This document shows, one piece after another, positions 42,963 to 51,980 of a DNA stretch of 64,000 bases. The notes below the pieces were generated by a model. The model saw nothing but the letters and a program-made list of their open reading frames with translations, had not been told where the DNA came from and searched no databases. This DNA comes from Sphingomonas oryzagri (lineage in GTDB: Bacteria; Pseudomonadota; Alphaproteobacteria; Sphingomonadales; Sphingomonadaceae). Position 1 is the first letter of the stretch. Each line of letters begins with the position of its first letter. The stretch covers positions 863,208-927,207 of the forward strand of contig NZ_JARYGZ010000001.1 of NCBI RefSeq assembly GCF_029906645.1, given 5' to 3'. The translations under genes were made by a program, and so were the position numbers.

Positions 42963-44054
42963 TCAGAACGAATAGACCAAGGCGGCCGCCGTGATTGTGT
43001 CGAAGCTCTTAGCCTGCCCCGGCACGTCGTCTTCGTAGGTGAGGTTGTAGGAAAGCTGGCCCTTGATCGGCCCGAACAGCTTGGTCGTGAGCGCCGTGGT
43101 CGAGGTAATGTTGGTATCGTTATGCTCGACATAGAGCGCGGAATTGTTGGTCAGTTCGATATTGCCATTGGGCTTCCAGTCGAAATTGACCGAGCCGCGG
43201 CCCGCCGGCTTGGTATCGCGCGGCTGGCCGATATAGCTGGTCTCGCGCACGGCCGGGCCGGCTTCGACGCTCAGCTTGAACTTGCTGTTCCGGGCCAGCG
43301 TATAGCCAAGGCCGACACCCTCGGTGAAGCGGTAGCGGATACCCAGGATCTCGTCGCGGTCGAACTGGCCGATGCCATAGGCATAGAGGCGATCGTCGAT
43401 CTTGTATTGCGGCTGGTAGGCGGCCGTATCCTTGTCGGTCGAAAGCTGGCCGCCGCTCTTGGCGTAATCGGCGCGGGCGGACAGCGCATGGCGCCAGCGC
43501 AACCCCTCCTTGTTGAGCTTGAACGCGCCGTAGACGGCGACCGCATCGACATTGCCCTTGGTGTACGAGCCGCCGAGATCGACCTCGCCCTTCCAGTTGT
43601 CGAGGAAGGTGGCGGCGGCCAGCGCCTCGGCCTTGGCGCGCGCGTCGGCCGCCTGCTTCTCGGCGATCTGCGCGGCATTCTTGGCGGCGAGCGCGTCGAT
43701 CTGCGGGCCGCCGTCCGGATATTGTTCGCGGGCCGCCTTCTCCACTGCGGCGAAGGTGGCGGCATCGTGCGTGCCGATCGCCTGCTCCAGCACGGCGCGC
43801 GCGGCGGGGGGCAGCGCCACCGCATTGGGGCTGGGCGGCGGCGGGAGGTAGAGGGTGAGCAGCGCGGGCGGTGCCTCGCCATCGGGTGCGTCGAACGATC
43901 CGCTCTTCGGCGGCGGGGCGAGCCAGATGATCGGGGGCAGCGGTTCCGGTTCCGTGACGGGGAGGACGACCGGCGCCGGTTCCGTCACCGGTGCGTGGGC
44001 GATCGCGGCCGTCGCGCTCGATGCCAGGCACAGGATCAGGACGCGAGACAACAT
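42963..44054 (-). CDS. DUF481 outer-membrane protein with N-terminal helical extension
   Basis: A 363-residue secreted protein. A signal peptide (cleavage near AIA-HA) is followed by a Pro-rich stretch (about residues 22–75) and an Ala-rich helical region (about 85–145). A DUF481 beta-barrel begins at WKGEVDLGGSYTKGNVD and ends in TAAALVYSF. DUF481 barrels sit in the outer membrane; their cargo is unknown. AAGGGG precedes the ATG. It follows rppH by 26 bp on the same strand and is probably the last gene of that unit. Confidence 0.85.
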   Translation of the reverse strand: MLSRVLILCLASSATAAIAHAPVTEPAPVVLPVTEPEPLPPIIWLAPPPKSGSFDAPDGEAPPALLTLYLPPPPSPNAVALPPAARAVLEQAIGTHDAATFAAVEKAAREQYPDGGPQIDALAAKNAAQIAEKQAADARAKAEALAAATFLDNWKGEVDLGGSYTKGNVDAVAVYGAFKLNKEGLRWRHALSARADYAKSGGQLSTDKDTAAYQPQYKIDDRLYAYGIGQFDRDEILGIRYRFTEGVGLGYTLARNSKFKLSVEAGPAVRETSYIGQPRDTKPAGRGSVNFDWKPNGNIELTNNSALYVEHNDTNITSTTALTTKLFGPIKGQLSYNLTYEDDVPGQAKSFDTITAAALVYSF

Positions 44055-44080
44055 GCGCGAAATTCCCCTTTGGTGATTTA

Positions 44081-44548
44081 TCAGATCAGATGCGCGAACG
44101 CGCGTAGCACATTCTGGTAGAGCGCGCGCTTGAACGGCACGATCATGTCCGGCAATTCGCTCGGCTCGGCCCATTTCCAGGCGCGGAATTCGGGGTGGGC
44201 GGTCTCGATGGCGACATCGGCGTCGGTGCCGAGGAAGCGCATCAGGAACCACGCCTGGCGCTGGCCGCGATATTTGCCCTTCCACAGCTTGCCGACCAGC
44301 TCGGGCGGCAGATCGTAGTCGAGATCCTCCGCTGCGCGCGCGACGATCTCGACGAGGTGACGGGGGATACCGGTTTCCTCCTCCAGTTCGCGAAAGGCGG
44401 CCTGTTCGACATCCTCGCCGGGATCGACGCCGCCCTGCGGCATCTGCCAGGCCTCCGCCGTCGAATCGAGCCGCTGGCCGACGAACACCTTGCCCTCGGC
44501 GTTCACCAGCATGATCCCGGCGGCGGGGCGGTAGGGCAGGTCGGTCAC
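44081..44548 (-). CDS. rppH: RNA pyrophosphohydrolase RppH (Nudix)
   Basis: RppH removes pyrophosphate from mRNA 5' ends to start decay. It is 155 residues. YRPAAGIMLVNAEGKVFVGQR opens the protein. The Nudix box is GGVDPGEDVEQAAFRELEEETGI, and WKGKYRGQRQAWFLMRF is typical of the bacterial RppH clade. GTG start overlapping the esterase stop (GTGA). Confidence 0.93.
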   Translation of the reverse strand: MTDLPYRPAAGIMLVNAEGKVFVGQRLDSTAEAWQMPQGGVDPGEDVEQAAFRELEEETGIPRHLVEIVARAAEDLDYDLPPELVGKLWKGKYRGQRQAWFLMRFLGTDADVAIETAHPEFRAWKWAEPSELPDMIVPFKRALYQNVLRAFAHLI

Positions 44549-45492
44549 GCGGCAATCTCCGAAAGCAGGGACTTGAGGGCGGCGAGGCTGGCGGCGACGT
44601 CGCCCGCCGACGAGGGGATGGCGCGGCGCATGTTGAGGAAGCCGTGGATGTTGCCGTGCGCCTCGCGAAAGCTCACCGGCACGCCCGCATTGGCGAGGGC
44701 GGCGGCATAGGCGCGCCCCTGATCGCGGATCGGATCGAGGCTGGCGGTGGTGACGAGCGCGGGCGGCAGCCCGGCGAGGTCCGCCTGCATCGGCGATCCG
44801 CGCCAGTCGGTGACGTCGGGGCGGTAATGGCCGTTGAACCAGACCATCGCTTCCTCGGTCAGCAGATACCCTGCCCCAAGCGCTTTGAAGGAGGGATAGC
44901 GGGTCACCATGTCGGCGGCTGGATAGATCGCCCATTGCGCGACCACCGGCAGCGCGGCGGGTGCCTCGCGCAGCGCGATCGCGGTAACGATGGTGAGCGT
45001 GCCGCCCGCGCTGTCGCCTGCGATCACCAGTCCGGTGGGCGACAGGCCGAGTTCGGTCGGCGCACTCGCGATCCAGCGTGCGGCCGCCTCGCAATCGTCC
45101 GGTCCGGCGGGCCAGGGGGCTTCGGGCGCGAGCCGGTAATCGACCGAGACAAGAGGCAGATCCAGCACGCGTGCGATCTCCGCGCAGGCCGAGTCGTAGC
45201 TCGCGAGATCGCCCAGCACCCAGCCGCCGCCATGGAAGAAGACGATCACCGGCCCCGGCTCGCGGCTCTCGCGCGGATCGTAGAGGCGCAGCGGGATGTC
45301 GCCGGCCGGGCCGGGCATGACGAGATCCCGCTTCACTGTGATCGCGCCGGTGGGCGGATCGGCGACGCCGGACATCGCGGCGGCGAGCTTGCGCGCGACC
45401 GTCGGCTCGACCTGATCGATCGGCGGAGACGGCACCGAGGCGAGATAGGCCAGGAAAGCGGCGACGTCGGGGCGGACGTAAGGCTCGGTCAC
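44545..45492 (-). CDS. Alpha/beta hydrolase, hormone-sensitive-lipase type esterase
   Basis: A 315-residue cytoplasmic esterase of the HSL family. The oxyanion motif is FFHGGGWVLGD, and the nucleophile elbow GDSAGG follows LVIAGDSAGGTL. The Asp region is ASLDPIRDQGRAYA and the catalytic His is in EAHGNIHGFLN. It is likely to hydrolyse short acyl esters. It is the first gene of a leftward unit with rppH and DUF481, and it diverges from the histone-deacetylase-like gene. Confidence 0.88.
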   Translation of the reverse strand: MTEPYVRPDVAAFLAYLASVPSPPIDQVEPTVARKLAAAMSGVADPPTGAITVKRDLVMPGPAGDIPLRLYDPRESREPGPVIVFFHGGGWVLGDLASYDSACAEIARVLDLPLVSVDYRLAPEAPWPAGPDDCEAAARWIASAPTELGLSPTGLVIAGDSAGGTLTIVTAIALREAPAALPVVAQWAIYPAADMVTRYPSFKALGAGYLLTEEAMVWFNGHYRPDVTDWRGSPMQADLAGLPPALVTTASLDPIRDQGRAYAAALANAGVPVSFREAHGNIHGFLNMRRAIPSSAGDVAASLAALKSLLSEIAA

Positions 45493-45545
45493 GGACGACT
45501 CCTTGGGCGGCGGGGTGTCCGTTCCCTAACCGGCGGACGACAGGG

Positions 45546-46514
45546 ATGAAACCCACTCGCGCGCCTGCCGTTGCCGGCTATGACGTCATGGTGCTGCGCT
45601 TCGTCCATCATCCCGATTATGTCTCGCCCGGTGCGCCGGGCACGGGGATGCTGTTCGACAAATACGGCCTTGTGCCGATGGCGCTGGACGAGATGGGGGC
45701 TGTCTACGAGGTGCATCGGCCGGATCCGATGCCGCGCCACTGGATCGAGGCGGTCCACGATCCCGATTATGTCGAGCAGGTGATGACCTGCACCGTTCCG
45801 CCCGAGAAGGAACGGCGCATCGGCTTCCCGATCAGCGAGCGGATCGCGCGCCGCGCCTTGCTGTCACCGGGCGGGACATGGCGGGCGGCGCAGCTGGCGC
45901 TGCTGCACGGCTTTGCGGCGAATGGGGCGGGGGGTAGCCATCATGCGCTCTACGACACGGGCGCGGGCTATTGCGTGTTCAACGACCTCGCCATTGCGGC
46001 CAGCCGGCTGATCGCGGAAGCGGCGGTGCGGCGCGTCCTGATCGTCGATCTCGACGTGCATCAGGGCGACGGCACGGCGGCGCTCACGGCGGGCCGCGAC
46101 GATATCGTCACCTTCTCGATGCACGGCGAGAAAAATTTCCCGGCGCGCAAGGCTGTCTCCGATCTCGACGTCGGGCTGGCGGACGGAACGGGGGATGACG
46201 TGTATCTGGCCGCGCTCGCCGATCATCTGCCCCGCCTGATCGAAGACGTGCGGCCGGACCTGATCTTCTATCAGGCGGGTGTCGATCCGCATGAAGGGGA
46301 TCGTCTCGGCCGCCTGGCACTCACCGATGACGGGCTGGAGGCGCGCGATCGCTTCGTGATGCGGCTGGCGGTGGAAGCCGGCATCCCGCTCGCCAGCGTG
46401 CTGGGCGGCGGCTACGGCAACGATCGCATGGCGGTCGCGCGACGCCATGCCCGCACGATGCTGGCGCTCGCCGACGCGCATGACCGCTTTTCCTCATTGA
46501 CCGGCGGGCGCTGA
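45546..46514 (+). CDS. Histone deacetylase family protein (acetoin utilisation/acetylpolyamine amidohydrolase type)
   Basis: A 322-residue zinc deacetylase. It opens with RFVHHPDYVSPGAPGTGMLFDKYG. GSHHALYDTGAGYCVFNDLAIAA carries the His-His pair and Tyr region, DLDVHQGDGTAAL the zinc ligands (Asp and His), and YQAGVDPHEGDRLGRLALTDDGL the second Asp. The substrate may be an acetylated polyamine or protein lysine; it cannot be decided here. A possible promoter TTGGGC–N17–CTAACC (45503–45531) lies just before it. Confidence 0.88.
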   Translation: MKPTRAPAVAGYDVMVLRFVHHPDYVSPGAPGTGMLFDKYGLVPMALDEMGAVYEVHRPDPMPRHWIEAVHDPDYVEQVMTCTVPPEKERRIGFPISERIARRALLSPGGTWRAAQLALLHGFAANGAGGSHHALYDTGAGYCVFNDLAIAASRLIAEAAVRRVLIVDLDVHQGDGTAALTAGRDDIVTFSMHGEKNFPARKAVSDLDVGLADGTGDDVYLAALADHLPRLIEDVRPDLIFYQAGVDPHEGDRLGRLALTDDGLEARDRFVMRLAVEAGIPLASVLGGGYGNDRMAVARRHARTMLALADAHDRFSSLTGGR

Positions 46515-46574
46515 GGCCTACCTTCCTCTTTGCAAGAGCGCTCCCAAGCGCCGGCGACATGAGGGTGTTTAGAT

Positions 46575-48470
46575 ATGGCCACAGCCACACGCGAGCTCAC
46601 GCCCGCAGAGGCCCAGGCGCATCCCGCGCCAGAGTCTATCGTCGTCCGCTTCGCCGGGGATTCCGGCGACGGTATGCAGCTGACCGGCGGGCAGTTCACG
46701 CTTTCCACTGCGCTCGCCGGCAACGACCTCGCCACCTTCCCCGATTTCCCCGCCGAGATCCGCGCGCCGCAGGGCACGACCTTCGGCGTCTCGGCCTTCC
46801 AGATCAACTTCGGCTCGACCGCGATCGAGACCGCCGGCGACCAGCCCGACGTGCTGGTGGCGATGAACCCGGCTGCGCTCAAGACCAACGTGGAGGCGCT
46901 GAAGGCCGGTGGCCTGATCATTGCCGACGAGGGCGAGTTCTCGGCGCGCAATCTCGCCAAGGCGGGCTATGCGGAGGGCGCCAATCCGCTCGCCGACGGC
47001 AGCCTCGCCAAGTGGCAGCTGTTCAAGCTCAACATCTCGCAGCTGACCCTCGATGCGGTGAAGCCCTTCGGCCTCGGCAACAAGGAAGCGCTGCGCTGCA
47101 AGAATATGTGGACGCTGGGGCTGGCGCTCTGGATGTTCGATCGGGAACGGCAGCCGTTGATCGACTGGCTGAAGGCGAAATTCGCCAAGGCGCCCGAACT
47201 GGCCGAAGCCAACATCGCGGCACTCAACGCCGGCCATGCCTTTGGCGAGACGGCGGAGATTGGCGGCGATGTCGCCCGCCTCCAGCAGCACAGCGTCGCC
47301 CCGGCTCCCGCCGAGCCGGGCCTCTACCGGACGGTGACGGGCGCGGAGGCGATCTCGCTGGGCCTCGTCGCGGGATCGAAGCTCGCCGGCGTCGACATGT
47401 TCTTCGGCGGCTATCCGATTACCCCCGCCTCGGCGATCCTGCACCACCTGTCGCGCCTCAAGGAATATGGCGTCACCACCTTCCAGGCAGAGGACGAGAT
47501 CGCCGCGGTGGCGAGCGCGATCGGCGCCTCCTATGCGGGCAAGCTCGGCGTCACCTCCTCGTCCGGCCCCGGCATCGCACTGAAGGGGGAGGCGATCGGG
47601 CTCGCGATCATGACCGAGCTGCCGCTGGTTGTGGTCAATTCGCAGCGCGGCGGCCCCTCGACCGGACTTCCCACCAAGACCGAGCAATCGGACCTATATC
47701 AAGCGGTCTACGGCAGAAATGGCGACGCGCCGATGCCGGTGATCGCCGCTCGCTCGCCCGCCGACGCCTTCGACTGCGCGATCGAGGCCTGCCGGATCGC
47801 GACGCAGTTCATGACGCCGGTGATGCTGCTGACCGACGGCTATATCGCCAACGCCGCCGAGCCTTGGAAGGTGCCGGACATGGGGGGCTACGAGCCATTT
47901 CCTGTCGCCTTCCGCACCGAGGCGCCGGCCGAGGGCGAGAAATTCCTGCCCTATGCCCGCGACCAGAAAGGCGCGCGGCCGTGGGTGAAGCCCGGCACGC
48001 CCGGCCTGCTCCACCGTATCGGCGGCATCGAGAAGAAGGTCGAGACCGGCAACATCGATTACGGCCCCGCCAACCACCAGGCGATGACCGATGCGCGCAA
48101 GGCCAAGGTGGATGGCATCGCCGCGCATATCCCGCCGCAGGAGGTGACGCTCGGCGAGGAAAGCTCGGCGCTGGTCGTGATCGGGTGGGGATCGACCTTC
48201 GGGCCGATCCACCAGGCGGTGCGTCGTGCGCGGGCGAAGGGGCTGGACGTCAGCCACATCCACCTTCGCCACATCTGGCCCATGCCCGCTAATCTTGACG
48301 ATCTTCTGAGGACTTACGGGAAGATCCTCGTGCCGGAAATGAATACCGGCCAGCTCAAGACCGTGCTGCGCGACCAGTATCTCGTCGACGCCCGCCCGCT
48401 CAACAAGGTCTCCGGCCAGCCCTTCCGCATCGCCGAGATCGAAGCCGCAATCGAGGGCGCGCTGAACTGA
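46575..48470 (+). CDS. korA: 2-oxoacid:acceptor (ferredoxin) oxidoreductase subunit alpha (gamma–alpha fusion)
   Basis: The alpha subunit (631 residues) of a two-subunit 2-oxoacid:ferredoxin oxidoreductase, which converts a 2-oxo acid such as 2-oxoglutarate to the acyl-CoA. An N-terminal gamma domain (about 20–210, RFAGDSGDGMQLTGGQF) is fused to the pyrimidine-binding alpha domain (FFGGYPITPASAILHHLS, VTSSSGPGIALKGEAIGLA). The C-terminal part has VIGWGSTFGPIHQAVRRA and HIWPMP. Most sphingomonads are aerobic and also use 2-oxoglutarate dehydrogenase, so this is a second route. Confidence 0.92.
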   Translation: MATATRELTPAEAQAHPAPESIVVRFAGDSGDGMQLTGGQFTLSTALAGNDLATFPDFPAEIRAPQGTTFGVSAFQINFGSTAIETAGDQPDVLVAMNPAALKTNVEALKAGGLIIADEGEFSARNLAKAGYAEGANPLADGSLAKWQLFKLNISQLTLDAVKPFGLGNKEALRCKNMWTLGLALWMFDRERQPLIDWLKAKFAKAPELAEANIAALNAGHAFGETAEIGGDVARLQQHSVAPAPAEPGLYRTVTGAEAISLGLVAGSKLAGVDMFFGGYPITPASAILHHLSRLKEYGVTTFQAEDEIAAVASAIGASYAGKLGVTSSSGPGIALKGEAIGLAIMTELPLVVVNSQRGGPSTGLPTKTEQSDLYQAVYGRNGDAPMPVIAARSPADAFDCAIEACRIATQFMTPVMLLTDGYIANAAEPWKVPDMGGYEPFPVAFRTEAPAEGEKFLPYARDQKGARPWVKPGTPGLLHRIGGIEKKVETGNIDYGPANHQAMTDARKAKVDGIAAHIPPQEVTLGEESSALVVIGWGSTFGPIHQAVRRARAKGLDVSHIHLRHIWPMPANLDDLLRTYGKILVPEMNTGQLKTVLRDQYLVDARPLNKVSGQPFRIAEIEAAIEGALN

Positions 48471-48484
48471 TGCTCACCCTGTCC

Positions 48485-48518
48485 CCGATCGTGTCGAGTG
48501 AAGTCGCTACACGATCGG
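48485..48518. repeat. Perfect hairpin between the two oxidoreductase subunit genes
   Basis: A 10-bp perfect inverted repeat (48485–48494 with 48509–48518) with a 14-base loop lies in the 91-bp gap between korA and korB. It could modulate the ratio of the two subunits. It is directly followed by a dispersed repeat arm (48531–48550). Confidence 0.6.
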
Positions 48519-48530
48519 CCACGTCCCTCG

Positions 48531-48550
48531 ACTTCGCTCGGGACGAACGG
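48531..48550 (+). repeat. Dispersed palindromic repeat arm, copy 1
   Basis: The 20-mer ACTTCGCTCGGGACGAACGG matches the arm at 51057–51076 and the reverse complement of 50994–51013 at 17 to 19 of 20 bases. Short palindromic elements of this kind (ACTTCGCTCAGGACGAACGG and its complement) recur in sphingomonad intergenic regions. Confidence 0.65.
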
Positions 48551-48561
48551 AGCCTGCGATA

Positions 48562-49593
48562 ATGAACGACATGACTCCCATCACCTCCAAGCCCAAGGAT
48601 TGGGAGACCGACCAGGAGGTGCGCTGGTGCCCCGGATGCGGCGACTATGCGATCCTGAAGGCCGTTCAGCGGACCATGCCCGAACTCGGCGTGAAGCCGG
48701 AGAATACGGTCTTCATCAGTGGGATAGGCTGCTCTTCTCGCTTCCCATATTATATGGAGACCTACGGCTTTCACACCATCCACGGCCGTGCGCCGGCGGT
48801 GGCGACGGGAGTGAAGCTTGCCAATCCGGAACTCGACGTGTGGATCATCACCGGCGACGGCGATGCGCTGTCGATCGGCGGCAACCACACGATGCACCTG
48901 CTGCGTCGCAATCTCGATTGCCAGATACTGCTGTTCAACAACGAGATATACGGCCTTACGAAAGGCCAATATTCGCCGACCAGCCGGGTCGGTACGCGCT
49001 CGCCCTCGACGCCGTTCGGATCGGTCGATCGCCCGGCCAACCCCTGTGCCTTCGCGCTGGGTTCGGGCGCGCGCTTCGTCGCGCGGGGGATCGACGTGCA
49101 CAAGAATCTGCCGACCGTCCTCAAGGCCGCACACGCGCACAAGGGCGCCAGCTTCGTCGAGATCTTCCAGAACTGCATCGTCTACAATGACGAGGTGTTC
49201 GCGCCCTTCACCGAGAAGGCGCAGGCGGCCGCCAGGCAGCTCTGGCTGGAGAATGGCAAGCCGATGCTGTTCGAGGGTGGAGCCAAGGGGCTGACGCTCG
49301 ATGTCGGGACGCTCACGCTCAAGGTGGTCGATGTCGTCGATGGCGACTGGCAGGCGGCGGGCGTGATCGTTCATGACGAGACCAATCGCGGCATTGCCCA
49401 CATGCTGGTCGAGATGCCGTTCGGCGACTACCCGGTGGCGCTCGGCACGATCTACAGCAGCCCCGCGCCGACCTTCGAGAGCGCGGTGGTCGAGCAGAAC
49501 GCCAGGGCCTCCGAAGGCAAGGCGGCCGATCTGCAGAAACTGATCGGGAAGGGCCAGACCTGGATGGTCGGGAAGGAACCACGGGCGGAGTGA
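48562..49593 (+). CDS. korB: 2-oxoacid:ferredoxin oxidoreductase subunit beta
   Basis: The TPP- and Fe–S-binding beta subunit, 343 residues. WCPGCGDYAIL holds two of the cluster cysteines, GIGCSSRFPYYM a third, and ITGDGDALSIGGNHTMHLLRRN is the TPP/Mg motif. LFNNEIYGLTKGQYSPTS is conserved. It partners the alpha subunit upstream. Electrons would pass to a ferredoxin that is not encoded nearby. Confidence 0.93.
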   Translation: MNDMTPITSKPKDWETDQEVRWCPGCGDYAILKAVQRTMPELGVKPENTVFISGIGCSSRFPYYMETYGFHTIHGRAPAVATGVKLANPELDVWIITGDGDALSIGGNHTMHLLRRNLDCQILLFNNEIYGLTKGQYSPTSRVGTRSPSTPFGSVDRPANPCAFALGSGARFVARGIDVHKNLPTVLKAAHAHKGASFVEIFQNCIVYNDEVFAPFTEKAQAAARQLWLENGKPMLFEGGAKGLTLDVGTLTLKVVDVVDGDWQAAGVIVHDETNRGIAHMLVEMPFGDYPVALGTIYSSPAPTFESAVVEQNARASEGKAADLQKLIGKGQTWMVGKEPRAE

Positions 49594-49609
49594 GGGCGTA
49601 GGGGGCGGG

Positions 49610-50983
49610 ATGACCAAACCCGTCCTGCTCTGGTTCCGCCAGGATCTTCGCCTCTCCGATCAGCCCGCGCTCGTCGCCGCCTGCCATGGCGGGCCGGTGA
49701 TCCCGGTCTATGTGCTCGATGACGACGGACCGGGCGATCACGCCATGGGTGGCGCCTCGCGCTGGTGGCTGCATCACAGTCTCGCCGCGCTGGGACAGGC
49801 GCTGCGCGACAAGGGGTCTCGGTTGATCCTGCGGCGCGGGAATGCGGCCGACGTGCTGGCGGAACTGGCGGCGGAGTGCGGCGCTACGGCCATACACGCG
49901 ATTCGCCACTACGAACCATGGTGGGTGGCGTCGGAAGAGGCGCTCGCGGACAGGCTCGATCTCGTTCTCCATGACAGTAACCAGCTCGCGCCGCCGGGAT
50001 CGATCAGCACGGGGGCGGGCAAGCCGTTCAAGATCTACACGCCGTTCTGGCGCGCGCTCTCGCAGCATATGCCGCCGGATGATCCCGCGCGGATGCCTGC
50101 GAAAATTCCGACGCCGTCGAAATGGCCGTCAACCGAAGCGCTGGGATCGTGGGATCTGCTGCCGACGAAGCCGGATTGGGCCACAGGCTTCTCCGACTGG
50201 GAACCGGGCGAGGAGGGCGCCCGCGCGCGGCTCGATCAGTTCATCGGCGAGGCCAAGGACTACGAGGCGACGCGCAACCTGCCTTCACAGGAAGGCACCT
50301 CTCGCCTCTCGCCGCACCTGCATTTCGGCGAGATCACGCCCCGGCAGGTCTGGCATCGCGTGGCGGGCGAGGGCGGCTCGGTGCGGACGTTCCTCGGCGA
50401 GATCGGCTGGCGCGATTACGCGCAGGGCATCCTGCTGCAATATCCCGATGTCGGCCGAAAGAGTACGCGCGAGCAGTTCGACAGGATGCCGTGGCGCACG
50501 GGCAAGGCGGCCAAGGCCGATCTGCGCGCATGGCAGCGGGGCCACACCGGCTACCCGATCGTCGATGCCGGGATGCGCCAGCTCTGGGCGATGGGCTGGA
50601 TGCACAACCGGGTGCGGATGATCGCGGCGAGCTTCCTGATCAAGCATTTGCTGATCGACTGGCGCGAGGGCGAGCGCTGGTTCTGGGACTGTCTGGTCGA
50701 TGCCGATTACGGCAATAACGGCGTCAACTGGCAGTGGACGGCGGGGACGGGGGTGGATTCCAACATGTTCCCTCGCATCATGGCGCCGCTCAGCCAGTCG
50801 GAAAAATTCGATGCGGCCGACTATATCCGCGAATGGGTGCCGGAACTGGCCGATCTGCCCGACGACGCGATTCACGATCCCGACGAGGCGGGGTGCCGGC
50901 CGGAGAACTATCCTGAAAAGCTGATCGGCCACCGCGAGGCGCGCGAGCGGGCGCTCGCGGCGTATAGGCGGGTGAAGGGATAG
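49610..50983 (+). CDS. phrB: Deoxyribodipyrimidine photo-lyase
   Basis: A light-driven DNA repair flavoprotein that splits cyclobutane pyrimidine dimers. It is 457 residues, class I CPD photolyase type. The antenna domain starts with VLLWFRQDLRLSDQPAL. The FAD domain has EGTSRLSPHLHFGEITPRQVW, GYPIVDAGMRQLWAMGWMHNR and YGNNGVNWQWTAGTGVDSN, holding the Trp and Asn residues used for flavin reduction. GGGGGCGGG precedes the ATG. It follows korB by 16 bp. Confidence 0.94.
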   Translation: MTKPVLLWFRQDLRLSDQPALVAACHGGPVIPVYVLDDDGPGDHAMGGASRWWLHHSLAALGQALRDKGSRLILRRGNAADVLAELAAECGATAIHAIRHYEPWWVASEEALADRLDLVLHDSNQLAPPGSISTGAGKPFKIYTPFWRALSQHMPPDDPARMPAKIPTPSKWPSTEALGSWDLLPTKPDWATGFSDWEPGEEGARARLDQFIGEAKDYEATRNLPSQEGTSRLSPHLHFGEITPRQVWHRVAGEGGSVRTFLGEIGWRDYAQGILLQYPDVGRKSTREQFDRMPWRTGKAAKADLRAWQRGHTGYPIVDAGMRQLWAMGWMHNRVRMIAASFLIKHLLIDWREGERWFWDCLVDADYGNNGVNWQWTAGTGVDSNMFPRIMAPLSQSEKFDAADYIREWVPELADLPDDAIHDPDEAGCRPENYPEKLIGHREARERALAAYRRVKG

Positions 50984-50993
50984 CTCCTTCGAT

Positions 50994-51076
50994 CCGTTCG
51001 TCCTGAGCGAAGTCTAAGGACGGGCAGCAAGCGCTGCGTTTTCAGCCCGCACTTCGACTTCGCTCAGTGCGAACGG
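50994..51076. repeat. Inverted pair of dispersed palindromic repeat arms (copies 2 and 3)
   Basis: Two 20-base arms (50994–51013 and 51057–51076) are inverted copies with 18 of 20 complementary bases, separated by 43 bp. They lie between the convergent phrB and TIGR00266 genes and can form a long hairpin that may end both transcripts. The arm is the same element as at 48531–48550. Confidence 0.75.
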
Positions 51077-51098
51077 AGTTTGGAATTCCGGCGGGAGC

Positions 51099-51929
51099 CT
51101 ACTCGTTCCCTCCGATGAAATGCCCGAAATCGCCGAGGATCGATCCCTCGCCGCGATTGCCGCCCTTGCCACCGGCCGCGAGCAGCATCCGCCCGGCGAG
51201 GCGCGAGAAGGGCATGGACTGGATCCAGACCTTGCCCGGCCCGGTCAGCCGCGCGAAGAACACGCCCTCGCCGCCGAACAGCATGGATCGCACGCCGCCC
51301 GCCCGCTCCAGGTCGAAATCGACGCTCGGCGTATAAGCGGCGACGCAGCCGGTATCGACGTGGAGCTGCTCGCCCGGCGCCAGCGTCCGCTCGGTGAGCG
51401 TGCCGCCCATCTGCACGAACACCCAGCCGTCGCCGGACAGCTTCTGCATGACGAAGCCCTCGCCGCCGAACAGGCCGGTCATGATCCGCTGCTGAAAGTG
51501 GATGCCGATGGAGACGCCCTTGGCGGCGGCGAGGAAGGCGTCCTTCTGGCAGATCAAAGTACCGCCGAGATCGGCGAGGCGCAGCGGCAGGATTGCGCCC
51601 GGTGTCGGCGAGGCGAAGGCGACCCGCGCCTTGCCGGAGCCGTTGTGGGTGAAGACGGTGGTGAACAGGCTCTCGCCGGTGACCAGCCGGCGACCGGCGC
51701 CGAGCAGCTTGCCCATGAAACCGCCTTCGCCGCCCGATCCGTCGCCGAACACGGTGGTCATGCCGATCGCGGCATCCTTCCAGACGAAGGCGCCGGCCTC
51801 GGCCACCGCGCTCTCGCCGGGATCCAGCTCGATCTCGACGAACTGGAGTTCCTGACCCTTGATCTCGAAATCGATATCGTCGGCGATGCCGGCGCGGCGC
51901 TGATGTTCCCACGGACCCGGAGAGGGCAT
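51099..51929 (-). CDS. TIGR00266 / AIM24 family protein
   Basis: A 276-residue protein of the AIM24 family with repeated beta-strand units. Marks are IDFEIKGQELQFVEIELDPGESAVAEAGAFVWKD, GGEGGFMGKLLGAGRRLVTGESLF and the repeated MTGLFGGEGFVMQKLSGDG / RSMLFGGEGVFFARLTGPG. The fold is double-stranded beta helices; in yeast a homologue shapes mitochondrial inner membranes, while in bacteria the role is unknown. Gly-rich loops recur about every 40 residues. No signal peptide. Confidence 0.88.
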   Translation of the reverse strand: MPSPGPWEHQRRAGIADDIDFEIKGQELQFVEIELDPGESAVAEAGAFVWKDAAIGMTTVFGDGSGGEGGFMGKLLGAGRRLVTGESLFTTVFTHNGSGKARVAFASPTPGAILPLRLADLGGTLICQKDAFLAAAKGVSIGIHFQQRIMTGLFGGEGFVMQKLSGDGWVFVQMGGTLTERTLAPGEQLHVDTGCVAAYTPSVDFDLERAGGVRSMLFGGEGVFFARLTGPGKVWIQSMPFSRLAGRMLLAAGGKGGNRGEGSILGDFGHFIGGNE

Positions 51930-51980
51930 GACGGCCTCCTTGCTATTGGGAGGCGGAGCCTAGCCGGGCGGTGTGACGGA

